Source: Sclerotinia nivalis
Lineage: Eukaryota; Ascomycota; Leotiomycetes; Helotiales; Sclerotiniaceae
Direction of reading: 5' to 3'
DNA length: 64,000 nucleotides
NCBI GenBank assembly: GCA_029531795.1
Contig: JAPEIS010000006.1
Location: 2,232,001-2,296,000 of the forward strand
A program made the translations under genes and the position numbers. Shown here in pieces: positions 36,601 through 48,595 of the stretch. The notes beneath the pieces were generated by a model, which was given only the letters and a program-made list of their open reading frames with translations, searched no databases and was not told where the DNA came from. Each line of letters opens with the position of its first letter. Position 1 is the first letter of the stretch.

Positions 36601-36809
36601 TTGGTATTCCTCTAATTTTTTCACCGCGTTTTCCATAGCTTCAAACGCCCTATGACAGATGCTAATGCGGATGGTCTCGATTCTGGCTAAGCTCGAATTG
36701 TCTCTTCTTCATCTTGAGCTGTCGAGGGATATTGTTGTATCCTATCTCAACACCCCATTTCTTTGCCTTTGTTCGGACTTGGTTCTTATATCATTCTAAT
36801 AATGCGCTT
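33610..36809. other. Gene-poor region with simple repeats
   Basis: Contains ATGATGAATA-type trinucleotide-like repeats (about 34090-34230), TTGATATTTGGAC tandem copies (about 34312-34372), and a 27-bp repeat (separate entry). A plus-strand frame near 35337-35515 reads ELPITLPTDQDAEGTTSDFD and could be a spacer segment of a retroelement polyprotein, but I cannot support a gene. Confidence 0.45.
34769..34849. repeat. 27-bp minisatellite, three units
   Basis: Three copies with period 27 bp (starts at about 34769, 34796 and 34823). On the minus strand they would encode GKEGK.NN/G nonapeptides, but no flanking coding context supports translation. Confidence 0.8.
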
Positions 36810-37015
36810 CCTACTAGAGGGTTGGTTCGATCGCGAATGGTTTGGTGTTTTTTGTATTGGTTGTGTGAAAATCGAGAAGTGTACGCCGTAGATTTCACCC
36901 CAACCATGAAGCCTTCCATATCCTTGTAGTGTATGTGGATGATGTCCTCCCGGTCTGCGAAGGCAGTAGGCTATCTGGTAGTTCTCGCTACGGTCTACGT
37001 CAGCTTGACAATTGA
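36810..37015 (+). mobile_element. Weak relic of a reverse transcriptase (Ty1/copia-like?)
   Basis: In one frame 36881-37015 reads FHPNHEAFHILVVYVDDVL (YVDD at 36932-36943). The hydrophobic-YVDD-hydrophobic pattern is that of the copia RT catalytic motif. The preceding stretch in another frame reads REWFGVF...CVKIEKCT, resembling the RT segment upstream of the box after a frameshift. Stops and shifts make it non-functional. The signal is four catalytic residues plus context, so chance remains possible. Confidence 0.3.
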
Positions 37016-38599
37016 CAAAACCTCCAATTGGAAGACCTAGGGATTAGCTGACGGTGCTACGGGAAGTTCGAATATCTTTGATGGTTTGATGGTTCGATGG
37101 ATATGTTTGCATAGAGATCCGTTCGCTAAACCGTTTATATTCGATAACCTCTTTATCCGACTTCCAATATTGGCCTTCGTACAAGAACTTAAGATCTTTG
37201 CCGAAGGGTGATTTTATTATTGGCAATGTGGGCTTAGTGTGGGACGTTTGCAGCAGCTGGTGGTACCAACATGCTTCAACTTTATTGGGTAACCATCACA
37301 AATGAGTTGTGCAGATGCAACATTTTTGGGGCGACATTTAGTGATCTTTCCATACGTTCTGACTAGTCTTTCTTCGATTCCAAAAATGGAATGTGATCAA
37401 CTTGTGAAGATCCGGTGCCAGCACTATAATCCCCCTGTGCCTCACCTCCCAACTGGAGTACCCTGAAATCATGCTATAGATCAACTGGGACTGGTGCGTG
37501 GATTAACGATTATTCTGAGATAGGTCAATATTCGTTCCAAACACCGAATTCGACGCCATTATCAACAAGAGCGAACCTTGCAATAGCTTGTGCTGGGAAT
37601 TCCGCCCAGTACTGCTTCCATAGAGAAGAAGTCTGACCCGGTCATCTGTGTTTGTTGTCGCATCAATGAAATCGATCTTCTGATAAAATTGAAGCTAGTA
37701 CTTCTCCATGGAGAATAACAATCTTTGTAGATTTGGTATGCTCAAAAGATAAGCCCTGCATCGCCGGTAACGTAATTCAATATTGCTTTATTGAGCGGTC
37801 GACCTGTGTAATCTTGTTTTGGTTGCGTTTGATCGCAGACCAAGCATTCTCTTTCTTCCAGTTATGTTGGCGAAATTAGACGTAGGTTCGTGTAAGGGCT
37901 TGACGACTGTTTTGAATGGCTTGAATTATTTGTTACCCGGTGAATTTTCTTCCCCCCCCCCCAAGCCAGCACAGATGGTTTGCGTTTTAGAAGGTAACTT
38001 GATTCCGAAGCCATTCTTGAGCGGGATTGATTCAATAAGGACTTAAATAAACCTGATGTTGAGTGTCTGAAGACTCGGAAGTTTCGCAGAAGGACATTTA
38101 AATGAGCAAAAATAGTAGCAGCGTCGCCTCTTCACTGACCACAACCGAAATGCCAATATCACCTGTAGCAATATTGGGATTTGCACAGCTCCACACACTC
38201 GCCTTCAAAATTCCCCCCTTACCAATCCAATGAAATTATTCCAGTCGCTGCGACTAGTAAGGATAATTGTTCTCACAAATCGTTCTCACATGAATGCGCT
38301 CTATTCGCAAGACCCTACTAGACTTTTGGCATCAAACTTTGAAATATCTTTGAGGTTGAGCACAATAGGCTTCTCCGCCGTGACGATCTCCTCCTAAATA
38401 TGACAATTATTCGATGTTCAAAACTCGGTATCAGGATCAGTAAGTCTTCCAGCTTTGGCAGTGCCGGTGATTCTAGGATAGTCAATGCGAAGAGATTTCC
38501 GACCTTCTGGAAAGCTATTTCGTAAACCCAAGTTTTTGCGTCTGCCATCCAATTGCAATTCCTTAGTTAGTTTGCGGGATCACCTTTGGTTATATTTCT
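37016..38599. other. Degenerate sequence, no intact gene
   Basis: Moderate GC with frequent stops on all frames. It may belong to the same decayed element as the RT relic. Nothing further recognised. Confidence 0.4.
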
Positions 38600-39130
38600 C
38601 GTAGGAGGTTGATCGGATAATAATAAATAATATAATAATAATACTATAATATTATTTATTATAATAGTGGAAGACTTAGTCGTATTTAGCTTAGGAGTGA
38701 TCGAATATATGAACAATAGAATATTGAAGTCAGAATTATATATATATTGAATATTGAATTTTTTATCTGCTTATTTTTTCGAAGAATTCTTTGAAGAAGA
38801 TCTTCGTATTTATAGATTTTAATGAGATTCTACACTATTCTATGATTATAAATAAGATCGATTTAAATCGAATCTTATAGAATCATTTTATATAATAAAA
38901 GGAAATAATAACCAATAGTATTCAATCTGAGAATAAGAAAATTCTATATGCTTCCATTTCATTCTATTCCATTATAAATCATTCTGATATGATATATGAT
39001 CGAAATTTTATATAATAATAAAATTTAATAATATGAAATCATATTATTAATATATCACGTGATCATATAACTATTGGTTCGGTAAATATTATTAAGTGTT
39101 TTAATAACTTATTAGGAATTCTCACAATAT
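38600..39130. other. AT-rich island
   Basis: About 0.5 kb almost entirely A/T (ATAATAATAATA, TATATATATTGAATATTGAA tracts), with very few G or C residues compared with both flanks. No coding potential. Such islands in ascomycetes are typical of old repeat-induced point mutation or transposon relics, but I see no identifiable element. Confidence 0.75.
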
Positions 39131-40475
39131 TGATATTCCCGGCTTGAAAAATGGCGCCTCGTAAAGGATTAGTGTCCCTTAGAATGTCTCGACTCGCGAA
39201 AATGTTGTAGTCTCGTTCACAACCTCATTTTGGACCCCGCATCAGTTACAAACATGCCAATGGTCCGATCGAAATGAAATTAGATCGGCAATATAGGCAT
39301 AGGTCTCGAACCTGCCTAGCGTTGATACTTCAAGATCTCAACTTTTCTCGAACGCCATCAGAGTAATTTGAATATAACGATCCTTTAGATGGGATTGCAG
39401 AGGGATTCATTTGATATCGAATCCCATGGTTGCTTACGTTCTGCGTTTTCTCGTATGATAATAGCGGTATAGACTATATCCATATCTTTTTTGAGAGACG
39501 ACTTATCCGAATTCGTCCATTCTTTTATTTTCGCTCCCCATTGTACCAGATATTCTTCCGTCATAAAATTCCTTCCATGGTGTCGCGCGTATTGTGACTC
39601 TAACATGCAATGGAGACCCGTCTTTATGAATGTGCACTCTGTTGAATCAACCTCCTGTAAAATATCCGTCAGATGCACCCAAGATTGGTGGAGCTGTAGG
39701 GGGTGCTGCCACATCTGAGTGACGATGGAATGGTTTTGATTGCGTATCAAGAATAGGCATCTGAAAGTGGATTTTTTCCATAACTCGTCATCTTCGAACT
39801 AGTCCCGACCGCTCTGTCAAAAGACCACGGGGACCGCCACTAACGCTGGCTGGAACCAAATGGTGAGCGTGAGCCTTAAATCCATTAAGAGTTCGTTTTA
39901 CCGGCAAAATGATGTCTTCGTAGCTACCACGAATAACCATCATTGATTGGCGAAAAAATGTAGAATCGATGGAAGCCTCTGCTTAGTCTTGTTTTACTCC
40001 GAATGACGCGGTGGTTGCGTTCTGTTTTTGTGGATAGCTGGTTGCGCGTGGGGATTTTCGCTGCTCCGGATATGTTAAAACTCATCAGCACCAAGTATTC
40101 TCTTTCCCTCTTCCGGAACAAAATTCTCAATGTTTATTCGGTAATGTACCAATCGTAAGCAACTTTGAGCGCGAGGAATCATGCATTTTTTGTCGAGAAA
40201 CACTATCTTGTTGAGTGACCGCTGAAACGAACAGCTGATTCTGGTCATTCGGCATTGGTGAATTTGGTGCATGTGGTAAACTGTGGTGCCCTGCTTCTAA
40301 TCTATATCCCACTCAGTCCTGGTCGCATTTGCTTGAGAATCTCCACAAAGCTGAGCCCAATACTTGATTAAATCAGCAGCTCGTTGAGAGATCACCGGTA
40401 TATACCTTTCACGGATCCTAATGAACTTGTTCTCATCCTCCGGTATGATCTTCAAGCCATATGAAAAAGGATGAG
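39131..40475. other. Probable continuation of the decayed region
   Basis: Minus-strand open stretches (39750-39385 without an ATG start; 40485-40297; 40312-40127) have moderate protein character but no known domain. They may be parts of the decayed frame at 40476-40900. Confidence 0.3.
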
Positions 40476-40900
40476 CTACGTCCAATCCTCAGTTATTCTA
40501 GCAAGAAGCTGCTTTAGACGTTGTTGTAAGGCAAAATCATGGTTTTGAGTGCGAGAAATGGGGATGTTTAAACCATCAATGTCCTTATTCAACTTCAACT
40601 GTTTTCCTTTTAGAGCTGCAAGCTGTTGGGAATTTTCGCATTCTACCAATTTCGGCTCTTTGTTGTAATACTCCAGCTGCTTCAACGCCAAGATTTGAAT
40701 GGAGGACATTTCCTTGGTGAAGGTCCCATTCACGCTCAAAAACTGGGAACACACCTCTCCGTTGACGGCCTTTCAAATCTCCATATCATTGAAATCGAAA
40801 TCACCAAGAACTTCGGCCAGGTTGAGTGCCTCCAGGGTAGGTGAAGTCACTGCCTTTTCAACCCTCCAAAGCGAACTTTCTTTTTGGAAGAACTGAGGCA
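40476..40900 (-). pseudogene. Decayed reading frame of unknown family
   Basis: Minus-strand frame of ~140 codons with protein-like composition (SPTLEALNLAEVLGDFDF, then EMSSIQILALKQLEYYNKEP), interrupted by a TGA at 40775-40773. It ends at a TAG at 40478-40476. The following ~60 codons in another frame (40485-40297, HPFSYGLKIIPEDENKF) and ~60 more in a third (40312-40127) also look protein-like. This suggests one gene broken by frameshifts and stops, or a multi-exon gene with unusual introns. I do not recognise the family. Confidence 0.35.
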
Positions 40901-43900
40901 TGTACCCAAATAGGCTTCATTGATAATGGAACCGGGAGGCTTCCCAAGCAACGCTTTACGAGGATTGGCAAGTGACGATTGCTTCGCTGGCAGTCCGGGG
41001 ACACAATGATGAGGCTGCAAGCCTTTGCAAAGTGTTAAGGAAGTTGAAGGTGCAAAATCAGAGGCACATAGATTGAAGAAGAGGAAATAACATACCAGGA
41101 TGAAAAACCTGGTCCCATCCACGCAAAACGATTGACACATATCCCATGATGTTACGCACAATATCATTTACTCCCTACGCCACCATCAACAATCATTTCT
41201 TAGAAATGTGGCGGCCATCGGATGTGGGGTCGTTGAAGAGCAGGCTACATGCTTTCTCTTCTTATGGCTGGTTCATCGATAACGAAAACCTTGAACAACC
41301 TAAAGTTTTATCCCAAGTTCCCAGCTATTATACCTTCACGATGACGTTATGCAAGTTCCGCACAAGAAGCTGGATACCATTGAACTTCCCAATTCCCTCT
41401 GTCCTCCAGGTCTGTGTAGGATGTATAAAAAGAGCCTTTGAGATCGATCTTTATTCAAGGGAGGGTGGTCACTGGCGTCCCCCCAATCTATAGATCTCTT
41501 CAATAGTACAGTCTAAAAAACTGCGTCATGGCATTGACGTCGTCCTCCCAGCGTGGTTTGTAAGAGGCGAAGGATTACCACAGCTTAAGCTGATAAAACC
41601 CTAGACTCGCAGGCCAGGTACTTTCTGGTCGCATTCTTCGTTCTTCTTCTTTGCCCCTAAATTTTACGTTGAGCGCTTCAGTGTAGTTGAGGATGCACTC
41701 GGAAACACGTTTTTGCACTGCTTCAACTGAAGCAGGTGTGGCAGATTTCGCATCTCTTCTTTTGCTTGGAAATGTTCGGTTACTTTGTTGATGATCTCGT
41801 CGTCGATTAGTTGCGTGAATGACAAGCTGGCCTGCAGAGAGAAGGTCGTCCAATTTGATATTTAGTCCTTTCAAGTATTTTCCTGATCAAGTCTTTCTGT
41901 GTAGTCATAGATGCATTCGAATTTACACCACCGCCTCTCGTCCTGCGAGATCGGCTGTGTCAACGAACCTTACTCATGAGAGACAAAGAGACTGGCATTC
42001 CTCAAATGCTTTCCAGTCATCTCTATCTTTCTGCCATGTGGAGCTGGCTCAAATAGCTTTTTGGGCTCTCCAATAATTGTTAACCCCCAGCGCAGGTCCA
42101 TCCGAAATTTTCCAAGTTTTCTCATGCTCACTTCATTGAATTCTGATCCCATTGGCATTTTCAGCATTGTGTACGGGCGTCGGCTCTTTTCTGCGAAGTT
42201 ATAATTCTATATGTACTTCAAAAAGTGAGTATAGTATCTTGCCGAACCTCGTATCACAATTGAACTCTGCAGTATCTCCTTTAGTGGAGCATTGTTCCGT
42301 TCACGGCGCTTGAATGTTTTTTCCTTAAGACTAAGGGGATCGAAAATTCATATTCTCTTCGAGGTGACGATCGTCAAGTCAAGATCAACAATGTTGTTTT
42401 GCCTTTGATGTTTGGCTGAGTTCAAATCAACAAACATTTCCTGTAATCAATACCATTGCTTCGGAATGTTCTGTGATGCCGTTGTTATCTCGAATCTCTC
42501 TTTCAAGATTGGTAAATCGACAAATAGCCACTTGAACACCTCGGTATCGAAAGACGGAAGCCATGTGGATATGGGCGCGAAGTTTAGAACTTAGTGGCTT
42601 TGATTGGGGCGTTCTGCCATATTGGGATTGGGTATAGAAGTAGAGCTTCGAAACAACGGCGCAACACCGAATAACAAAGCCGCAAAATCTGGGCGCCGTC
42701 ACATTGATCATACACCATTGGTAAGTCTGTCCTGGCCTCTAGTACCTGGACCCGAGCTCTGTGGTGAAGCTCCGCGGGGTGCATGACAGGTCTCTGTGAT
42801 GAAACCGAGATTGTATGCAATCTCTTGCAATCTCTTCACCCTAATGGACCACAACTGCATTCCACAAGATGCAAATGCCTTCGTAGGCTCGGCTTGTGTG
42901 TGCCCGATGTGATGCCGACCTCGTATTTTTGCTTCTCAAAGCAGTGAAATACTCACCAGCATCCGCCGTCAACACCAGTCTCAGACGATAAGCAAAATTA
43001 GCTCCAGCTCCAGAGAATGGAGAGAGGTTGGTCGCATGCAGTTGGCATTGTTCCGAAGCAAAGGGTCAAGAACGAGGTACTAAAGGTCCACTGCTTGGAG
43101 ACATTGCTAGTTAGTCATTGACGGCTAGGTATGGGTTTAAAAGACAATGGCTGGATTACTTACAGACCCAAATTACTGGTGAAGAGATTTTTGATTTCTT
43201 CAAGGTAGTAGTGGGATGTATAGAGGCTGGGATGTCGTGGCCTAGTCGGTCAACTCATCTATTGAGCTCGTGCCTTTGGTTTTGGGTGGAGGCACTCGTC
43301 TAGCTATCCTTCCAATAGGGCGGCAGACCCACAACTGCATTTGGCATCTTGGTCCTACTCTTCCGGGAAGTTCGATGTGGAGGTTGAAGAATAGTAGTAA
43401 TAGAAGCATCCACAAGCCTTGCTTCATAGCAGCTGCATATCCAGTTGAACCGTCCTGAAGCTTCTACTTCCTCCTCTGCCTTCACCAATGCTTCATTGTT
43501 ATCGTACTCGTAATTATTCCCTCATCATATGGCCATGCCATGGCTTCCTGAAGAGGTCAAAGGGTAGCGCTACCTGCCTCTAGCTACTCATTACAACGCC
43601 AGCTAGTGCTGCAGCAGCTAATGAAAGCGTGGCATGGTGCATAACAGAGGCCATGAAATTATGCCATTATGGAATGCCACCTTGCTCGACAAAAGTTTAC
43701 ACCGCAACACGTGTCTCATCGTGGAAGTTGGATGGACTATCCCTTCATGGAAACGTATGTTATTGTGTTGTGTCATGTTGTCATGTTGTCATGTTGTCTT
43801 AGCTGCCCGAGGGATATTTGAACCTATGTCAGCTTGTGTGTTTAAATTTGTTATTATCATCGTTCCTGTCTGGGCGGATACGATGGTGCTGGCTACTGTA

Positions 43901-45832
43901 CCTATAAATCATATACCAAGTTGCCTAGCCTGCTCGCAACGCTTTTGGTATAAAAATTGTATGCGGACCAGTTAGAGGTATTGTTGATGTTGAGAGTGCG
44001 ATTGGTTAGGATTTCGGCCATGAAGCCGTCGTAAAGGCTTCGGTCGTTGCAAACTTCGTTGCTTCCTCCTAGGTTTGCGTATCTGATGCTCCAATCTGGA
44101 TATAAGGTTTATACCACTTTCCCAAGCTTCTTCTTATCTCTAATGGCAACTTTCGATGAGTCTGCCACAGCTTAATCAGATGTTATGGCATGAAGCTGAC
44201 TAGCATCAATCCTTGAAAAGGAATCACTGTATTGGGTCTAGCAGGTGCAGGAACACATGGATCAGAGAGCATAGTCGGTAAAACCGAATACGACATAATA
44301 TGCAGGTAGGTCGTCCAGCAGCAGCTAAGTCTTTTTCTTTAGTCTCCTTTCGTTTGAAATGAGATCCTATTCCAACACTTGTTAGCATCAGCACACATTA
44401 GATGTGAGGTTTCCATTACTTACCACTGTATCCCACAACCATGACTCGACTATCGATTAAGGAGTCTTCTTTGACAATACACTATGAGTGGCGGAGTTGA
44501 GATATTTTCGCTTCGATCGCCTGAGGTGGCCGTCTTGTCTGGAATACAGAACTGGTCCTTCCATTGATCGATGTTGAACCCGCAACCCATCGCATGTCTA
44601 ATAAAATCTCCTACAGGTCCTTATTTGCGGCTGAGCTCCGGAAGGATAAGGCAAGGAGTAGCTGAAAAAAAGAGGAACCAGTCGTAATGGAAATGAATGG
44701 AAATGAATGGAAATGAATGGAAATGAATGGAAATGAATGGAAATGAATGGAACACTATCATAATCGCACATCATCCGTGTCAAAATTTAGTCTGGTCGGC
44801 AGCGTGGTTGGGAGCAACTGGCCGACGATATGAGGTTAGTCCTTGGGCTCATAGCACCGACGTGATTTACAAGAGGCCAAAAAATTGGGAAACACGAACT
44901 GCTTTACAAGAACACTACTCGAGCCAGCGTACTCAACAACTAACGCATTCCAAGAAGATGGTTCCTCCATGGCAAAAGTTTGAAATACGCTAGCTTCTCA
45001 TGTTACTATTGATCGTCAGAGATTTAGAGCGCATTCCTATCATGACGGACGAGAGAAGAACGAAGGTTACGAAATGAAATTATATCAAGCAAGGCTAAGA
45101 CTTACCGCTAATTACACTTGCCAACCACTATTGAGTTCTCATAGAATCCCATGATTGTGGTGGCATTTCGTAAATGGACGAGAAAATCATGGCCATCATG
45201 ACAGCGAAGCAGAAGGTAGTTCATGAAAAGAAGCTATCATGACGACAAAAATTGATAAATTTTGCGATTTATAGCGAAACCACTCTACGACAGGAGAGAA
45301 ATGAGTGAGGATAGGAGAAAAGAAAGACCGATTGAGACAGAAGAGACGTATATATTTTCTACGTTGCAAAGTGCCTTAAAAAAAAGCACTTTACGCTTTG
45401 TGGACGCTAGTCTCTGCTACCCGCCTCATCAATTTGTTTGCAAACGACATCAAATTGTATCTAGGTGGAGATCACAGAATTTGACACACCCAGATTATCT
45501 TAAAAGGAGTAAATGCTTTCTGCCGGCTGCTTCGCCAATTCTTACCGTCTAATGGGACATTACAGCATTTGGCACATAACAAACGTACCACACAGTATTC
45601 AACGGCTCGATAGTTCGTGACATGTATTGATGACAACACTCCAAAATCATGCACATATCGGATCGACGGAAAGGTACCTTTCCGAAAGTAGCGTGCATTA
45701 AAGGAGTTTCAAACATACGGACATTTCCGCCACCTCCGCATACATACATTAAATGGGCAAACGAAACAAACCCCCTCATGGTATCATCAATCTATTCTCC
45801 ATCTAGCTAGGTATACTACACACGCTTATGTT
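40901..45832. other. Degenerate, gene-poor region
   Basis: GC content is higher than in the AT island, and fragments of 60-115 codons occur on both strands without continuity, start context or recognisable domains. Consistent with old, decayed genic or transposon DNA. The 10-bp repeat at 44688 is listed separately. Confidence 0.4.
44688..44752. repeat. 10-bp tandem repeat TGGAAATGAA, about 6 units
   Basis: Six near-perfect copies, ending at GGAACACT. The frame crossing it on the minus strand (FISIHFHSFP repeats) is an artefact. Confidence 0.92.
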
Positions 45833-47197
45833 TTACAGAATCAACCTCCCTGGCTCCTTCTCCAAGACAAGCTTAAATCTCTGCATGAAAACTGACGCAG
45901 TCTCCATGTCAGTTTCTGGGATATTTACCCAAAACTCGTTTTCTTCAACCGGCTCCGATTTTGGTACCGAGCGTTTAAGCGGTGCCTTTTTCGTGACGCC
46001 TGACAAGAGATCGTAAATATCGATATCATTGTTCTGCTTGGATGATTGCGAAGCCTGAATAATTTGGCGAAATGCGGCGCCGGTCTCAGGTATGAAGTTT
46101 CCTCTAACGCTATTCGCTGGATTAACTTTGTCAAGCCCGAGGACAGAATCAAAGAGTTCATCTGATGTTGGTTTGTAGTTCTTTGGGCGGGGAAGGTCAT
46201 CATTAGCGATATCTGCTGCGCGCTCGATGAATGTTGAGAGAGGGATGTGTACGCCAAGTGTAGATTGTATCCTCTGTTGAACCTCTAAGGCTGCCTTCAT
46301 GGAGATTGTGTGGGCTACACGATGGAATGTGATTGGTTTTGGTGCTGGTGCATCCTTCTTGGCAGGTTTGGCTGCTTTTGGAGGGGCAATCTTGATATTG
46401 CTTAGGTCGAGGTGGGAGAGTTTTGCAATTTTTTGCGAAAGTTCGGCGGGGTATGAGGAAGATATTGAGCCCAAATATGCTAGAACATCTCCTTTCAATA
46501 GGCGATTATTAGGTCCACTGGGCATCATCTTTTCGATATCGGATGCATCTAATCCACGTTCATGAATCAAATGTTCGACTGAAGGAAGTAGAGGATATGT
46601 TTGTTTCTTTGCTTTTCCAGAAGACTTCTTCGCGGGAGCAGCAGTCTCCGCGGAGGGCTTTGAGGTAGGAGGAGCTTTGACTTGTGATTCCGAGGACTTT
46701 GCGGGGTCTGGCTTCGAGGCCTCTTCTTTTGGCGATGGAGGGGCAGCACTATCTTCAGCTGGTATTTCCAATGAACTCAAATCATCTCCGGGTTCGGCAA
46801 GAACACCAATTCTTGTGCCAACTTTAATTCCCTTGCTGCCATCTCCCATTGTAATCTTTGCCATAATACCATCATCCTGAGCCTCCACATCCATTGAAGC
46901 CTTGTCCGTTTCGATCTCGAGTAAGACATCACCAGCCGAAAATGAATCCCCTTCCTTAACATTCCACTTTGCGATATTTCCCTCAGTCATTGTAGGAGAA
47001 AGCGCCGGCATCGTAAAGTTCTGAGCAGCTAGACTTGCAGCAGAAGTCCTGAGTCCTATCCTCATCAAATATTAATCTCCCATCCTCAACCCAAAATTTC
47101 TCGGAAGTAAATACTGACCTCTGGCAGTCGCATCCTGTCGCAACCCCCTAGCAGTAAATCTAGCAGATACACGACAAGCTGTCGCGAAAGATGCCAT
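45833..47197 (-). CDS. PDX1: Pyruvate dehydrogenase complex protein X (E3-binding protein), 2 exons
   Basis: Anchors dihydrolipoamide dehydrogenase (E3) to the E2 core of the mitochondrial pyruvate dehydrogenase complex. Exons 47197-47119 and 47055-45833 (63-bp intron), 433 aa. Splicing to the GATAG acceptor gives ...TAR-GLRTSAASLAAQNFTM; using a nearer AG would break the frame. The N-terminus (MASFATACRVSARFTARGLR) is a mitochondrial presequence. The lipoyl domain spans about 40-115, with the lipoylated Lys in IETDKASM (K78). A Pro/Ala/Lys linker is followed by the peripheral subunit-binding domain (about 180-220, SVEHLIHERGLDASDIE). The C-terminal region is short and lacks the His-x3-Asp active site of acetyltransferases, which separates protein X from E2. 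Intact. It shares a short promoter with the divergent gene at 47408. Confidence 0.92.
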
Positions 47198-47407
47198 ATT
47201 GACCTTCGCAAATACGAAACTCAATTGGAAGTCTTATGAAGAAATAGGTGAAGACGAAGATATTCTCGAGATGTTGAGATCAACAAATGGGATATTTCGG
47301 GAGAGTATCGCGCTAGGTCAATTGACAGGGATGAATAATTCGCCGAACCTCCGATCATTAATTTTTCCCGTCCCGAACTTGAAGACTTTGGGTTCCGATT
47401 CCATTTG
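47198..47407. promoter_or_regulatory. Short shared promoter of two divergent, probably mitochondrial genes
   Basis: Only 210 bp separate the PDX1 ATG (47197) from the upstream candidate ATG of the plus-strand gene (47408). No obvious TATA box; regulatory sites not resolved. Confidence 0.6.
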
Positions 47408-48595
47408 ATGAGCTTTGTTCTCAAGGTATGGTATGTTTTATTTGAAGTTGTATATTTGTAGTGATAATAGGTAGTTGCTAATACTTTTCAGATGTCCGCA
47501 TTTTCAAGAGGGTGTATTAAATTACATTCCGTGAGCCTGAATTCATCCCGAACCTTCCTCTTCTCAACTCAAAAATCATGTCCAAACCCTCGATTCTTTA
47601 CCTCGACATCATTATGTCGCTCCACAGCGAGGAAGCCAATGGCAATGCCAACATTGAAGGCAAAGTCAAAACCAAAACCTCAGCAAAAACCTCAGCTTAA
47701 TGTCAAGCCAAAGGTCGCAACACAAATCCAACCTCCTGCATTAGTCACCGCAGAACCACCACCGCGCTCTCCAAAACTCCTCAATTATCACAGTTATGCC
47801 GATATCTTGGCCGCAAAATCACATACCACAATCCTCTACCAAGCACCGTCACATACCGGATATATAGTAACCTCTTACTTAGCCGGAACCTTTCTTCTTG
47901 GATTCGCTGGTCTCACTTGTACGTTTTTCTAATCCATTGGCCTCCGATCTTTACCCCTCAAGAAACCCTCGCTAACCCCTCTTCTGCCCTTATCAGTCTG
48001 GAATAATTACATTCATATCCCTGCCGACATTGGCGTATGGGTCCCCTATGCTTTCGCTGGCATATCCTTCCTCCTCGCTGCCTGTGGAGGCTACGTCATA
48101 CTCTCTCCCGCCGGTCTTATAAAGTCTATAACCGCCGTCCCTGCCAAATTATGTGCTCATCCTCCAAAAGTCGATGCACCGCTCTACGTAGAAGTTGCTC
48201 TCAAAAAGGTCATTCCTATCCCATTTATGCCTCCGCGCATCCTAACTCTACCACCCTCTTCCCTCCATCTTACAAGTCATCTCTATCAAGCCAGAACTCC
48301 CGCCGAGGAACGAGCATGGAATAAGCTGGTCGAAGAAAAGAAAAGGGAGCTAGCGGAATATGATAGAACGCATATAATTGGAAGAGGAACACGGAAGATT
48401 TCAGTGGGCATATTTGAGTTAGTAAGGGCATTTGGAAGGTGCTGGACGAGGGATGGATTTATACCAGTGCGGGTTACCGAGAGAGGAATGGGGAGGGTGT
48501 TGAAGTTAGATGGAGAGGCAGGGTGGGCACAGGATGGAGGAAGGGCCTTGGAGAAGATTATAAAAGTTCAAGGGTCTAAGAGAGTGGGGTTTTAG
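47408..48595 (+). CDS. Probable mitochondrial two-TM membrane protein
   Basis: An ATG at 47408 opens an 18-bp exon (MSFVLK) followed by a GTATGG donor (47426) and a TTTTCAG acceptor (47491) that leads directly into ATG 47492. Either Met could start. Further exons 47492-47918 and 47997-48595 give 341 aa from the inner ATG (347 from the outer). The N-terminus is rich in Ser, Arg and Leu with few acids (CIKLHSVSLNSSRTFLFST), as in mitochondrial presequences. Two hydrophobic helices flank the junction (GYIVTSYLAGTFLLGFAG and VPYAFAGISFLLAACGGYVIL), with FWNNYIHIP between them. The C-terminus is basic and helical. No domain I can name; similar small inner-membrane proteins are common. Pairing with PDX1 suggests, but does not prove, shared mitochondrial regulation. 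Confidence 0.75.

Noticed and set aside
43230..43300. tRNA-like A-box (TGGCCTAGTCGG) in a stem-like context
   Set aside because: No B-box (GGTTCRA) at the right distance and no convincing acceptor stem pairing. I found no plausible tRNA or rRNA in the window.
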